This document shows, in pieces, positions 7,711 through 15,541 of a stretch of 21,229 nt of DNA. The stretch is taken from positions 1 to 21,229 of the forward strand of contig JAIVHA010000022.1 of NCBI GenBank assembly GCA_020201295.1, given 5' to 3'. The position numbers and the translations under genes were made by a program. The stretch is from Lysobacteraceae bacterium. GTDB lineage: Bacteria > Pseudomonadota > Gammaproteobacteria > DSM-19610. Numbering within the stretch: position 1 is the first letter of the stretch; the number at the start of each line of letters is the position of its first letter. The notes below the pieces were generated by a model. That model did not search any database. It was not told the origin of the DNA and worked only from the letters and a program-made list of their open reading frames with translations.

Positions 7711-7908
7711 ATGCGACGATTCGGTGTGATCAGCGTCTACGCTGGAATCCTGTTGATCATGGTGGGACTGATCGGTGGCTTCGGCGCCCTGTTTGTCGAC
7801 GCGGATCACATTGCGGTAAACCTGCTCACGCTGGTTCCACTGGGCTTCATGGCCCTGCTGACCGGCACCGTGGTTTGCCAACTGAACCGCCCACGCGGAC
7901 CTCAGTGA
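7711..7908 (+). CDS. Small two-helix membrane protein between two tRNA genes
   Basis: The 65-residue product has two clear hydrophobic segments, roughly 5-29 (VISVYAGILLIMVGLIGGF) and 37-57 (VNLLTLVPLGFMALLTGTVV), joined by a short acidic loop with VDADH, and a basic tail. I do not recognise a family. It starts 34 nt after tRNA-Ala and stops 11 nt before tRNA-Glu, inside the apparent tRNA transcript, so its mRNA would be released by tRNA processing. A GGGAATGGA stretch about 14-22 nt upstream is only a weak ribosome binding site. The hydrophobic pattern supports a real gene, but it could be a chance open frame. Confidence 0.55.
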   Translation: MRRFGVISVYAGILLIMVGLIGGFGALFVDADHIAVNLLTLVPLGFMALLTGTVVCQLNRPRGPQ

Positions 7909-7919
7909 AAAAGAGTACT

Positions 7920-7995
7920 GTCCCCTTCGTCTAGAGGCCTAGGACATCGCCCTTTCACGGCGACGACAGGGGTTCGACTCCCCTAGGGGACGCCA
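7920..7995 (+). tRNA. tRNA-Glu (anticodon TTC)
   Basis: A 76-nt cloverleaf: acceptor GTCCCCT/AGGGGAC, anticodon loop CTTTCAC (anticodon TTC, reading GAA/GAG), T arm AGGGG-TTCGACT-CCCCT, discriminator G and an encoded CCA. It is the substrate of the gltX product encoded upstream in this window. Confidence 0.97.
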
Positions 7996-8017
7996 ATTCA
8001 GTCAAGGCGTCATCAGG

Positions 8018-8042
8018 AAGGGCCGCGCAAGCGGCCCTTTTT
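8018..8042 (+). terminator. Intrinsic terminator of the tRNA-Ala/ORF/tRNA-Glu unit
   Basis: The perfect 9-bp stem AAGGGCCGC/GCGGCCCTT with loop GCAA is followed by a run of T (8038-8042), 22 nt after tRNA-Glu. Confidence 0.85.
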
Positions 8043-8074
8043 GCTTGGTGAAGAACTGACTAATTTCCTCTCCG

Positions 8075-9218
8075 TCATTCCTGATCATCCACTGGCGCTG
8101 CCTTGCGCACCGCCGCGATATCTTCCGCGGTGTCCAGCCCCTGTTCGGCCCGCCGCAAGGCCAGCCTGGCATGTTTTAACGCAGCTTTTCTGAGTGACTC
8201 ATCGTCGAGATTCGCCAGTGCCCGCAGTCCTTTCTGCAAGCGGGTCGCCACCTCGTACGAACAGGCGCACCAGTCTGCCGATGATATCAATGCCGGTGCC
8301 CGGATCATTTACAGCCGGTGATAATGCGCGGCTGGCAATTTCCGAGAGCACCACCAGTGCAAAACGCGGATCGTCTTCAAAGGTTCTCTCTTTGCCGATA
8401 AGGAAGGCCTCGAGCAGCTTTTTACGCTTGGACTCTGTGATCTCGCCAGAAGTACTTCTGATGAAGGCCAGGGGACGATCAGGAGTAACGAAGGTACCGG
8501 GTAGCACGGCCAAGCGGATTCTGTCCTGCCACTCGCAAGCGCAGTCCTGTAGCTGAGCCATGTCGATATGCTGGATGTAGCCGATCTCAAGGCTGAACAG
8601 TTTCTCCCCCATGGGTTTTTCCTCGGTGGCGGGGATACCGCACAGTGCAGGTGCGTCCCGACGACGGCACATAGCATCGGCCGCCGTTCGCTCAACTGTG
8701 TCAACGGTCGTGCCAACCCTGCCAAGGCGGGCAATTCCGTCGACCCAGCGCACAAAGGTCGCTATCACGATGGAAAATACCAGCGCGGTCAGTACCAGCA
8801 AGGTGAAAAGGCCTGCATCCTCGTAGTACTGGTTTTTCACCGCCGTCAAGGCAACTATGCTGAAAATAAAGGCACCGATAAAGGTCGACAGAGCGTTCTG
8901 CGACAAATCGTCTGCAATCACCAGTTTCAACGAGCGCGGTGTTGCCGTGCTGCTGGCCGAGGCATAGGCGGAAACCATGGAAGCCACCGCCAGAGTGGCT
9001 ATCACCATCATGCTGGAGGCCATCACTGATAGCAGGGTTTCCACCGAGTCAGGGCTGATCTTCGGCAACCATCTGCCCAGACCCAGATCATCAGTCAGTT
9101 TTGCCAGGAAGGCCGCCGCCACCGAAAGCAGGGAGATGATCAGCGGCTTGATCCATAGCAGCTTGCCCAGTTGTTGCAATAAAAATCTGAATCTATCCAT
9201 CGACAGGATTGCGGACAT
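8075..9218 (-). pseudogene. DUF2254 membrane protein, broken by an internal out-of-frame deletion
   Basis: DUF2254 proteins are integral membrane proteins of unknown function, usually about 410-440 residues. The main frame (to a stop at 8199) shows four hydrophobic segments in the first half (near LIISLLSVAAAFLAKL, MMVIATLAVASMVSAYA, STFIGAFIFSIVALTAV and LFTLLVLTALVFSIVIATF), then the conserved cytoplasmic-type half with GYIQHIDMAQLQ and ASRALSPAVNDPGTGIDIIGRLVRL. There the family continues with a stretch like YPRV...DLFDD...IARDGA. That stretch is missing, and the true C terminus (YEVATRLQKGLRALANLDDE...RAEQGLDTAEDIAAVRK) appears in another frame, ending at 8075. The junction is near 8255-8270. 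About 45-55 codons are lost. I choose the ATG at 9216-9218 because GGAG lies 6 nt upstream; other in-frame starts reach 9245. Confidence 0.82.
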
Positions 9219-9274
9219 CTTCATCTCCATTGCTATTGCAGTCAAAGGAATCTCTGATTAATTCGAATATTCTC

Positions 9275-9412
9275 GTCATTGCGAGCGAAGCGTGGCAATC
9301 TCGTACCGTAGAATAAATCGGTTGGAGATTGCCGCGTCGCTACTGGCCCATAGAATCTCTTCGGGCTTCATCATGGGTACCTTACCCTTCGGGTCAAGGC
9401 ATCCTCGCAACG
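9275..9412. repeat. Dispersed repeat block with inverted GGCAATCTC/GAGATTGCC arms
   Basis: The left unit begins GTCATTGCGAGCG at 9275 and ends GGCAATCTC (9294-9302). The exact inverse, GAGATTGCC, is at 9325-9333, and a degenerate outer end CCTCGCAACG lies near 9403-9412. The right unit is interrupted by about 60 nt that hold a small hairpin (CCTTACCC TTC GGGTCAAGG). This GTCATTGCGAGCG/GGCAATC type is a common dispersed intergenic repeat. It fills most of the gap between the DUF2254 gene and the next minus-strand gene. Confidence 0.65.
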
Positions 9413-9453
9413 CACCCGTCTTCGCCCCGGCCTCCATGGGTATTTGACCACGG

Positions 9454-10131
9454 TTATTCTTTCAGTTTTACCAGCAGGCGTCCTTCTTCCACATGGATGT
9501 ATTCAACTCCATCGGCGAAGCTTTTCCAGAAGCCTTGGTCGGCACCGAACTCTTGAATGAGATCGACATTTTTCAGATTGCCCAGCCAGGCGTTGGGTAT
9601 CGGCACGCCCATCACGCTGACTCCCTTCAAGATGACGATGGGCCGGCTCTCCTGGTAGGCGAGTTCCACGCCGGCGTTCACACGCAGGGTCTTGCCGCCC
9701 AGCATGGGGAAGTCCTCGTCCAGGGGGACCAACAGACTGGCGCTGACCAGATCGTCAGCCAGGTCGACGGCGAGCTTCCGCGCCAGGTCGGTGTTCCTCG
9801 CCAGCATGGCGTTCAGTTCCCGTTCGCTGAAACTGACCTCGCGCCGGGCGCCGATCTCACTGTAGGGTTCGGGCTCGAGTGGAGCCGCCTCGGTCCCGAC
9901 ATCCCGCACCTCGACGCCGATCACCCGGAGTTTGCGTTCGAGCACCCGTTCCTCCCCGGGTTTGAGCTGAACGGGCTTGAATTCCTTGAGGAACAGGTAC
10001 TGGCTGAGCACCCAGTAACTGATCCCCGCGGTCACGGCGATGGTGACCAGGACGATGAGGACGACCTGGGGCCAGCGCAGTCCCGCATGTGTCACCGTAT
10101 CGGCAGGGGGCGTCGTGTTCTCCGTGTTCAT
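9454..10131 (-). CDS. Single-pass membrane protein of unknown function
   Basis: A 225-residue protein with a short cytoplasmic N terminus, one transmembrane helix (about 20-42, PQVVLIVLVTIAVTAGISYW) and a periplasmic domain of about 180 residues. The soluble part contains FSERELNAMLARNTDLARKLAVDLADDL, a stretch with DFPMLGGKTLRVNAGVELAY, and VMGVPIPNAWLGNLKNVDLI. I believe it belongs to a family found in many gammaproteobacteria as an uncharacterised protein, and I do not assign a function. The ATG at 10129-10131 is preferred over the one at 10135-10137 because AGGAG is then 9 nt upstream rather than 3. It is divergent from the diguanylate cyclase gene, with about 160 nt between. Confidence 0.85.
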   Translation of the reverse strand: MNTENTTPPADTVTHAGLRWPQVVLIVLVTIAVTAGISYWVLSQYLFLKEFKPVQLKPGEERVLERKLRVIGVEVRDVGTEAAPLEPEPYSEIGARREVSFSERELNAMLARNTDLARKLAVDLADDLVSASLLVPLDEDFPMLGGKTLRVNAGVELAYQESRPIVILKGVSVMGVPIPNAWLGNLKNVDLIQEFGADQGFWKSFADGVEYIHVEEGRLLVKLKE

Positions 10132-10246
10132 CCGCATGCTCTCCTGTGAATATTGTCATGAGCATATCAGGGCAGGCCACCGCCCGTATGCCGGCCAGAT
10201 ACGGAAATGGGTTCAGCCTGGCCCACGGGTTGCGATACTATCTTTA

Positions 10247-10267
10247 TCAGCCTGATTTTCAGGCTGA
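10247..10267. promoter_or_regulatory. Perfect 9-bp dyad in the leader of the diguanylate cyclase gene
   Basis: TCAGCCTGA (10247-10255) and TCAGGCTGA (10259-10267) are exact inverse repeats around TTT, ending 27 nt before the chosen start codon. A possible extended -10 (TGCGATACT) lies just upstream at 10231-10239. The dyad could be an operator or a 5'UTR hairpin. It lacks a proper T run, so a terminator is less likely. Confidence 0.45.
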
Positions 10268-10294
10268 AATACCCTTTTCGTGGTGTGGAACCTG

Positions 10295-12514
10295 ATGTCC
10301 TTGCAGCAGATAATGGCCAAGAACCTGCCGATTTCCCCAATACTTGTGCTCGCGATGGCGCTCTGGTTCACGCCCTGCCATGGCCAGGTGGACCCCGTGC
10401 CTGGCGTTGAACCCCTGATCGTTTCCCAGGACCACGCCTGGCCGCCCTTCGCCTTCGAGGACCGGGAGGGCAACCCGCGCGGCGTGCTGGTGGAGTTGTG
10501 GCAGGAAATCGGCTTGCGTCTGGGCCGCCCGGTGGAATTCCGCCTGGTGGACTGGCCCGAGAGTATCGCCCAGGTGCGGGACGGCCGTGCCCAGGTGCAT
10601 GGGGGGCTCATTCCTTCACCGGAACGCAGCGGCTTTTTCGATTTCTCCACCGAATTGATGCCGCTGGAGACCTTCATGTTCGTGCATTCCGGTTTCATGG
10701 CCATGAATCTGGCGGACCTGCACGACACGACAGTCGGGGTCACCGAAGGCAGCTTCGAAGCGGAGTTCATGGTGCGGGAACACCCGGACATGTCCTTGCG
10801 GTACTTTCCCAATAACGAACACATGATCCAGGCGGCGGTGGGCGGCGAGATCCGCGCATTCGTGGCCGATTACCCCGTCGCCCTGTACCTGCTCGATCGC
10901 CATGCCACGCCCGCCGACTTCCGTGCCCTGCAGCGGCTCTACCGCCAGCCGCTGGTGGCCGCCGTGCCGCCGGGCGATGCGGAACTGTTGCAGGCCATCG
11001 ATACCGTGCTGGCCGGTTTTGACGAAGAGGAATTGCGCCGTCTTCAGCAGCGCTGGCTGCGCAGCGAGAAGGTGGAGGTACTGCCGGTCTGGGTGCTGCC
11101 GGCCACCGCCGCCGTGCTGATCATCGCCCTGCTGGCCCTGTTCAGCCTGATGATGTATCGGCAGCGCTGCCGCCTGGTTCGGGAAGTGGCCGAGCGCACC
11201 GCGGACCTGCGCGCCAGCGAAGCCAAATTTCGGGTACTGTTCGAAAGCGCGGCAGTCTCGGTGATGGTGCATGACCGTTATACCTGCGAGGTCATCGATG
11301 CGAACAAGCGGGCGCTGGAGTCCTATGGCGTGGCCGATAAAAGCTCCCTGCATGAAATGGACATTTGGGCCGAACCTCCTTATTCCTTTGCGGATGTGCA
11401 GCGCTGGTTTTCCCGTGTCCGGCAGGAAGGGCCGCAGCGTTTTGAGTGGATGTCGCGCTCGGTAACGGGCGAGGTGTTCTGGGAGGATGTGTCGCTGCAG
11501 GAGGTCGCCCTGCGCGGCGTGACGCGTATCGTCTCCACTTCGGTGGATATCACGGAGCGCAAGGAACTGGAAGACAAGCTCCGCGCCAGCGAGGAAAAAT
11601 TCCGTGCCATTGTGGAAAATGCCAACGATATTATCTACTCCGTCTCTACTTCCGGCATTCTGACCTATGTTTCGCCGAACTGGGCGGAGAAGCTGGGGCA
11701 CGATATCCACGAGGTGATTGGCCAACCCTTCGACCCCTTTGTCCATCCGGATGATTTGTCAAAATGTTATGAATTCATCAGGCTGGTTCTTGATACCAAG
11801 GTAAAACATGGCGGGATCGAATACCGTGTGCGTCATAAAGATGGCGGATGGCATTGGCATGTCACCAATGCATCACCCGTGCTTGATGCGGAAGGGGAAG
11901 TGGCGTATTTCATCGGCATTGCGCGCGACATTACAGAGCGGAAGGAGCTTGAAGAGCGCATGATGCGTATGGCGCACTATGACCCGCTTACGAACCTCCC
12001 GAACCGAATCCTGTTCTCTGATCGTGCCGAACAGGCTGTCAACCTTGCGAAGCGCTCGGGATCGAGAATGGCCTTCATGCTCCTAGATCTGGATAAGTTC
12101 AAGCCGGTGAACGACGAATATGGCCATGCCGTCGGAGACTTGCTGCTGCAAGAGGCCGCGCAACGCATGAAGGCCTGCCTGCGGGCTTCCGATACGGTGG
12201 GACGTATCGGAGGTGATGAATTCGTGGTCCTGCTGCCGGTCATAGAGCGTGAGCAGGATGCGCTGCAGGTTGCGGAGAAGATTCGTGAGGCCTTGGTTCG
12301 TCCCTTCCGCATCGGTGGGCGAGTCCTGACCATCTCCTGCAGCGTCGGCATCGCCCTGTACCCGGAGCATGGTGATTCTGTGATCGAGCTGTCGAAACAT
12401 GCGGATTATGCCATGTACTTTGTCAAGAAGCAGGGCCGCAATGCCTGCCTGATATTCCAGGATGAAATGCTGGATGATGGCTGGCAGGAGAGAGACACCA
12501 CCCGGCTTGAGTAA
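10295..12514 (+). CDS. Membrane diguanylate cyclase with periplasmic solute-binding-like sensor and two PAS domains
   Basis: The enzyme is predicted to make cyclic di-GMP from two GTP. Order of parts, numbered from ATG 10295 (739 aa): signal peptide-like N terminus (h-region ISPILVLAMALWF); periplasmic solute-binding family 3-like domain, about 35-250 (opening with DHAWPPFAFEDREGNPRGV); transmembrane helix, about 264-288; PAS domain 1, about 305-420; PAS domain 2, about 431-550, each ending in DITERKELE; GGDEF domain, about 558-725. The active-site motif GGDEF is complete near 638-642, and an RxxD inhibitory-site motif (RASD) sits five residues before it. No EAL domain is present. The start is uncertain: ATG 10295 has a weak GGA nearby and ATG 10313 gives an equally good signal peptide. 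It probably senses a small periplasmic ligand and relays it to c-di-GMP. Confidence 0.93.
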   Translation: MSLQQIMAKNLPISPILVLAMALWFTPCHGQVDPVPGVEPLIVSQDHAWPPFAFEDREGNPRGVLVELWQEIGLRLGRPVEFRLVDWPESIAQVRDGRAQVHGGLIPSPERSGFFDFSTELMPLETFMFVHSGFMAMNLADLHDTTVGVTEGSFEAEFMVREHPDMSLRYFPNNEHMIQAAVGGEIRAFVADYPVALYLLDRHATPADFRALQRLYRQPLVAAVPPGDAELLQAIDTVLAGFDEEELRRLQQRWLRSEKVEVLPVWVLPATAAVLIIALLALFSLMMYRQRCRLVREVAERTADLRASEAKFRVLFESAAVSVMVHDRYTCEVIDANKRALESYGVADKSSLHEMDIWAEPPYSFADVQRWFSRVRQEGPQRFEWMSRSVTGEVFWEDVSLQEVALRGVTRIVSTSVDITERKELEDKLRASEEKFRAIVENANDIIYSVSTSGILTYVSPNWAEKLGHDIHEVIGQPFDPFVHPDDLSKCYEFIRLVLDTKVKHGGIEYRVRHKDGGWHWHVTNASPVLDAEGEVAYFIGIARDITERKELEERMMRMAHYDPLTNLPNRILFSDRAEQAVNLAKRSGSRMAFMLLDLDKFKPVNDEYGHAVGDLLLQEAAQRMKACLRASDTVGRIGGDEFVVLLPVIEREQDALQVAEKIREALVRPFRIGGRVLTISCSVGIALYPEHGDSVIELSKHADYAMYFVKKQGRNACLIFQDEMLDDGWQERDTTRLE

Positions 12515-12534
12515 CCCTGTCCAGCATCTATACT
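12507..12534 (+). promoter_or_regulatory. Candidate promoter of the four-gene membrane/glycan operon
   Basis: A -35-like TTGAGT (12507-12512), overlapping the stop codon of the preceding gene, lies 16 nt before a -10 TATACT (12529-12534). This would give a leader of about 125 nt before the VTT-domain gene, with a small hairpin-forming stretch (AACCC...GGGTT) in it. Confidence 0.4.
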
Positions 12535-12665
12535 CATATAAGCTTTCACTTTACCATGTTCGTGTGGGTGACAAAACCCATGCGGTCGGGGTTGCCTTGT
12601 AATATCCCCTTGAAGATTAGCGCACATGCGCCGTGGGCCGGAATCCGGTTCGGCGTTTGGAGTCG

Positions 12666-13421
12666 ATGGTGAAACAGGCTGCGCACAGATCACGTATCAA
12701 TCCCATGCGGTCGCCGCTTGCAGGTATCGCGGCCAGCATACTGTTCGTTGTTGCGATTCTCGCGGTCATGGTCTATTTTGGCGCGCATGAGCAGGTGCTG
12801 CAGCTGCTGGAATGGTTCGAGGCGCAGGGCGCATGGGCGCCGCTGTTCTTTATCCTGGTCATGACGGTGGTCGTGGTGCTGCTGCTGCCGGGCGTGTTGT
12901 TCACGACCGGCGCCGGATTCGTGTTCGGCCTCGTGGAAGGTTCCATCTACGTTGTGGCGGGCACGACACTCGGTGCAATCCTGGCGTTCCTGATCGCACG
13001 CTATATGTTCGGGAATCGTGCCAGGCACTTCATCATGGCCCACACCAGGCTTCGGCTGGTCAGCGAGGAACTCACGCCTAATGGCTGGAAGATCGTGCTC
13101 CTGACACGCCTGATCCCCTTCTTTCCCAGCAAGATCTCAAATTACTTTTTCGGACTGACCCAGTTTTCATTGCGAGGGTATATTGGCGGTTCATTGTTGG
13201 GTTTCATACCCTTTTCCATCCACAATGTGTACCTGGGCTCCATCGCGGCCGATATCACCACCCTGGGCGCCCGCAACCTGGATCGCTCACCTCTGGAATG
13301 GAGTCTTTATGGCGCGGGTTTCATCGTCACCGTTATCGCGGTCGTCTACCTGAACTATCTCGCACGCCGGGCACTGGCGCGCTATGCTGAAAAAGGCGCC
13401 ATCGAGGAGGATCTTGCGTGA
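12666..13421 (+). CDS. TVP38/TMEM64 (VTT-domain, DedA-like) membrane protein
   Basis: A 251-residue polytopic membrane protein. VTT-domain proteins are related to DedA and eukaryotic VMP1/TMEM41B lipid scramblases, and are thought to move lipids across membranes. Hydrophobic segments are near residues 18-38, 60-82, 84-112 and 178-195, with a last helix at about 213-236. Family signatures are visible: the glycine-rich LLPGVLFTTGAGFVFG, the FLIARYMFGNRAR stretch, and TRLIPFFPSKISNYFFGLT near 140-158. The start at ATG 12666 has TTTGGAG directly upstream; a GTG one codon later has better spacing. An upstream in-frame GTG at 12633 is possible but lacks a site. It opens a four-gene operon and its stop overlaps the next start (GTGA). 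Confidence 0.9.
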   Translation: MVKQAAHRSRINPMRSPLAGIAASILFVVAILAVMVYFGAHEQVLQLLEWFEAQGAWAPLFFILVMTVVVVLLLPGVLFTTGAGFVFGLVEGSIYVVAGTTLGAILAFLIARYMFGNRARHFIMAHTRLRLVSEELTPNGWKIVLLTRLIPFFPSKISNYFFGLTQFSLRGYIGGSLLGFIPFSIHNVYLGSIAADITTLGARNLDRSPLEWSLYGAGFIVTVIAVVYLNYLARRALARYAEKGAIEEDLA

Positions 13422-15538
13422 GTTGGATGAAATGGTTGCCCTGGCGTTTTATCGTGCGTCATGTCGCGCGCAAGCAAGGGTTCCTGGACCCCATTGCCTT
13501 GCTGGCTCGTCTGCATAACTTTGCCCAGCCTTCCGAGGTCGGTGAACCCATCGAGATTCCGCGGGCTTTTTCCATTACCCATATCAATCTCACCCACCGC
13601 AACTGGACCGCGGTCGGATACCCGGATTTCCAGGAATTGCCGATCGTAGACCCCCGCGGCCTGTTGACTCCTTTCCTGGACGGTTGGTCGCTGGACGGCT
13701 GGCTGCTGGCCAAGGATGGTCGTTGCCTGTTGCCCTCGCGCGCTTCCAACTGCCAGCAGCGCCAGGATATGGACGCGGGCGTTTCCATAATCACCGAGAC
13801 GGAAATGAACGGCCTGGTCCTGAGCACTCGTGCCTGGGTCGAGCTGGAATCCGGCAACCCTGTTTGTAAGCTGCATTTGCGGGCACGCGCCGATACCGAT
13901 GCCTGGCTCATCCTGGCACTACGGCCGCAAAACCCCGAGGGCATCAGCTTTGTCCACCAGGTCAAGCTCTCGGAGGAACGCAGAACCTGGATCATCGATG
14001 ATACCCGGCGGGTTGAATTCAGCTCGGCGGCTGAACGACACCATGTGTCCGACTACCGCAAGGGTGATGTATACATCCATCTCAAGGACACGGAGGATCA
14101 GGTGGAAGGGCTTTGTGACGTGGGGATGGTCACCGCGGCGGCACTTTTCCCAGTGAAGGCCGGCGTGGATGGGGAGCTGACCGCAACCATTCCACTCGCG
14201 ATCGCGGACACCGAGATGCTCGGCAGCGACGCCTGGAACATCACCCGCCAAGGTCTCTGTACATTAACCTGCCCGGAGCCGCGTTATCAGTTTCTCTATG
14301 ACGCCGCGGTAACCTCCTTGATATTGCATTCACCCGATGATGTCTATCCCGGGCCCTACACGTACAAGCGATTCTGGTTTCGCGACGCCGCTTTTATCAT
14401 TCATGCGCTCCTGTGTGTCGGGCTGAGGGATCGTGCCGAGCGCGCACTGTCACGGTTTCCGGAACGACAAACCGTGCTTGGCTATTTCCGTTCCCAGGAA
14501 GGCGAATGGGACGCCAATGGGGAAGTGCTGTGGATCCTGAAACGGTTCTTTGACCTGACCGGTAAGACGCCATCGGCCGAGTGGCACGGCCCCATCCAGC
14601 GCGGCGCGCGCTGGATCATGCGCAAGCGCCTCGACGACGCCCTGGATGCGCCCCATGCCGGCTTGCTGCCGGCTGGCTTCAGCGCCGAACATCTGGGCCC
14701 CAATGATTATTATTACTGGGACGATTTCTGGGGAATCGCCGGCCTGCGGGCGGCGGCGGCCATGATGGATGAGACGGATCCCGGTCAGGCAAAGGAGTTC
14801 GAGTTGGCCGCGGAGGAATTTTCCACGGCGGTGGATCGCAGCCTGGCGGGCTGCGCACGACGTCTCGCCCGTCCGGCCATGCCGGCATCACCGTATCGTC
14901 GTCTGGATGCCGGCGCCATCGGCTCCCTGGCGCTCGGGTATCCGGTGCAGCTCGGTGCGCCGGACGATCCACGCCTGCTCGATAGCGTCGAGTTCCTGAT
15001 TGACCGTTGTTTTGTGCATGGTGCGTTCAACCAGGACATGATCCATTCCGGCCTCAACGCCTACCTCACACTACACGTCGCCCAGGTATTGTTGCGCACC
15101 GGAGACCCACGCTATCTCGACATGATGGACGCGGTTGCTTCCCTGGCGTCGCCAACGGGGCAGTGGCCCGAGGCCATACATCCACGCACCGGTGGCGGTT
15201 GTATGGGAGATGGCCACCATGTCTGGGCGTCTGCCGAGTGGATCATGATGATACGCAACTGTTTCGTCCGCGAGGAGGGGGCTTGCCTCATTCTATGTGC
15301 CGGCATACCGGCGCGCTGGCTCGATCAGGATACCCCGATCCGCTTTGGTCCCGCACCCACATCCTTTGGTGCTGTAACCCTGACGATTACACCAGATTCA
15401 GCGCATGGCCCACGCATCGAATGGCAGAGTGACTGGCATGAAGGCATCCCGGAAATTGATATTCGTCTGCCCGGATTCGACCCGGTAAAGGTAACTCCCG
15501 GTATGGATTCCGTTGTGCTCGTCGAAAGGGACGCGTGA
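13418..15538 (+). CDS. Six-hairpin (alpha/alpha toroid) glycosidase-like protein
   Basis: A 706-residue soluble protein with no signal peptide. The start is GTG 13418, which overlaps the preceding stop and has GAGGAGG 7 nt upstream. The N-terminal 300 residues look like a beta-rich domain. From about 300 on, helical repeats with clustered aromatic and acidic residues resemble six-hairpin glycoside hydrolases (GH15/GH63/amylo-1,6-glucosidase-like): FWFRDAAF with R322-D323, EGEWDANGE at 361-369, DYYYWDDFWG at 430-439, QWPEAIHPRTGGG from 582, and GDGHHVWASAEW at 597-608. The glutamates and aspartates in these motifs are candidate catalytic acids. I do not recognise a named family. Next to a glycosyltransferase, it may trim or rearrange a glucoside. 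The substrate is unknown. Confidence 0.8.
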   Translation: MSWMKWLPWRFIVRHVARKQGFLDPIALLARLHNFAQPSEVGEPIEIPRAFSITHINLTHRNWTAVGYPDFQELPIVDPRGLLTPFLDGWSLDGWLLAKDGRCLLPSRASNCQQRQDMDAGVSIITETEMNGLVLSTRAWVELESGNPVCKLHLRARADTDAWLILALRPQNPEGISFVHQVKLSEERRTWIIDDTRRVEFSSAAERHHVSDYRKGDVYIHLKDTEDQVEGLCDVGMVTAAALFPVKAGVDGELTATIPLAIADTEMLGSDAWNITRQGLCTLTCPEPRYQFLYDAAVTSLILHSPDDVYPGPYTYKRFWFRDAAFIIHALLCVGLRDRAERALSRFPERQTVLGYFRSQEGEWDANGEVLWILKRFFDLTGKTPSAEWHGPIQRGARWIMRKRLDDALDAPHAGLLPAGFSAEHLGPNDYYYWDDFWGIAGLRAAAAMMDETDPGQAKEFELAAEEFSTAVDRSLAGCARRLARPAMPASPYRRLDAGAIGSLALGYPVQLGAPDDPRLLDSVEFLIDRCFVHGAFNQDMIHSGLNAYLTLHVAQVLLRTGDPRYLDMMDAVASLASPTGQWPEAIHPRTGGGCMGDGHHVWASAEWIMMIRNCFVREEGACLILCAGIPARWLDQDTPIRFGPAPTSFGAVTLTITPDSAHGPRIEWQSDWHEGIPEIDIRLPGFDPVKVTPGMDSVVLVERDA

Positions 15539-15541
15539 CAC

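Noticed and set aside
8018..8042. Hairpin after tRNA-Glu as a possible REP copy
   Set aside because: It has a T run immediately after the stem and no repeat-family ends, so an intrinsic terminator explains it fully.
10616..11746. 376-codon open frame antisense to the diguanylate cyclase gene
   Set aside because: Opposite to well-conserved solute-binding and PAS sequence; composition is that of a shadow frame.
12545..12600. Possible GEMM-type cyclic di-GMP riboswitch in the leader of the four-gene operon
   Set aside because: The tail GGTCGGGGTTGCC resembles the 3' end of such riboswitches and a cyclase gene is adjacent, but the core elements (GGGCAAACC and GGGACGCAAAGCC-like segments) are missing.
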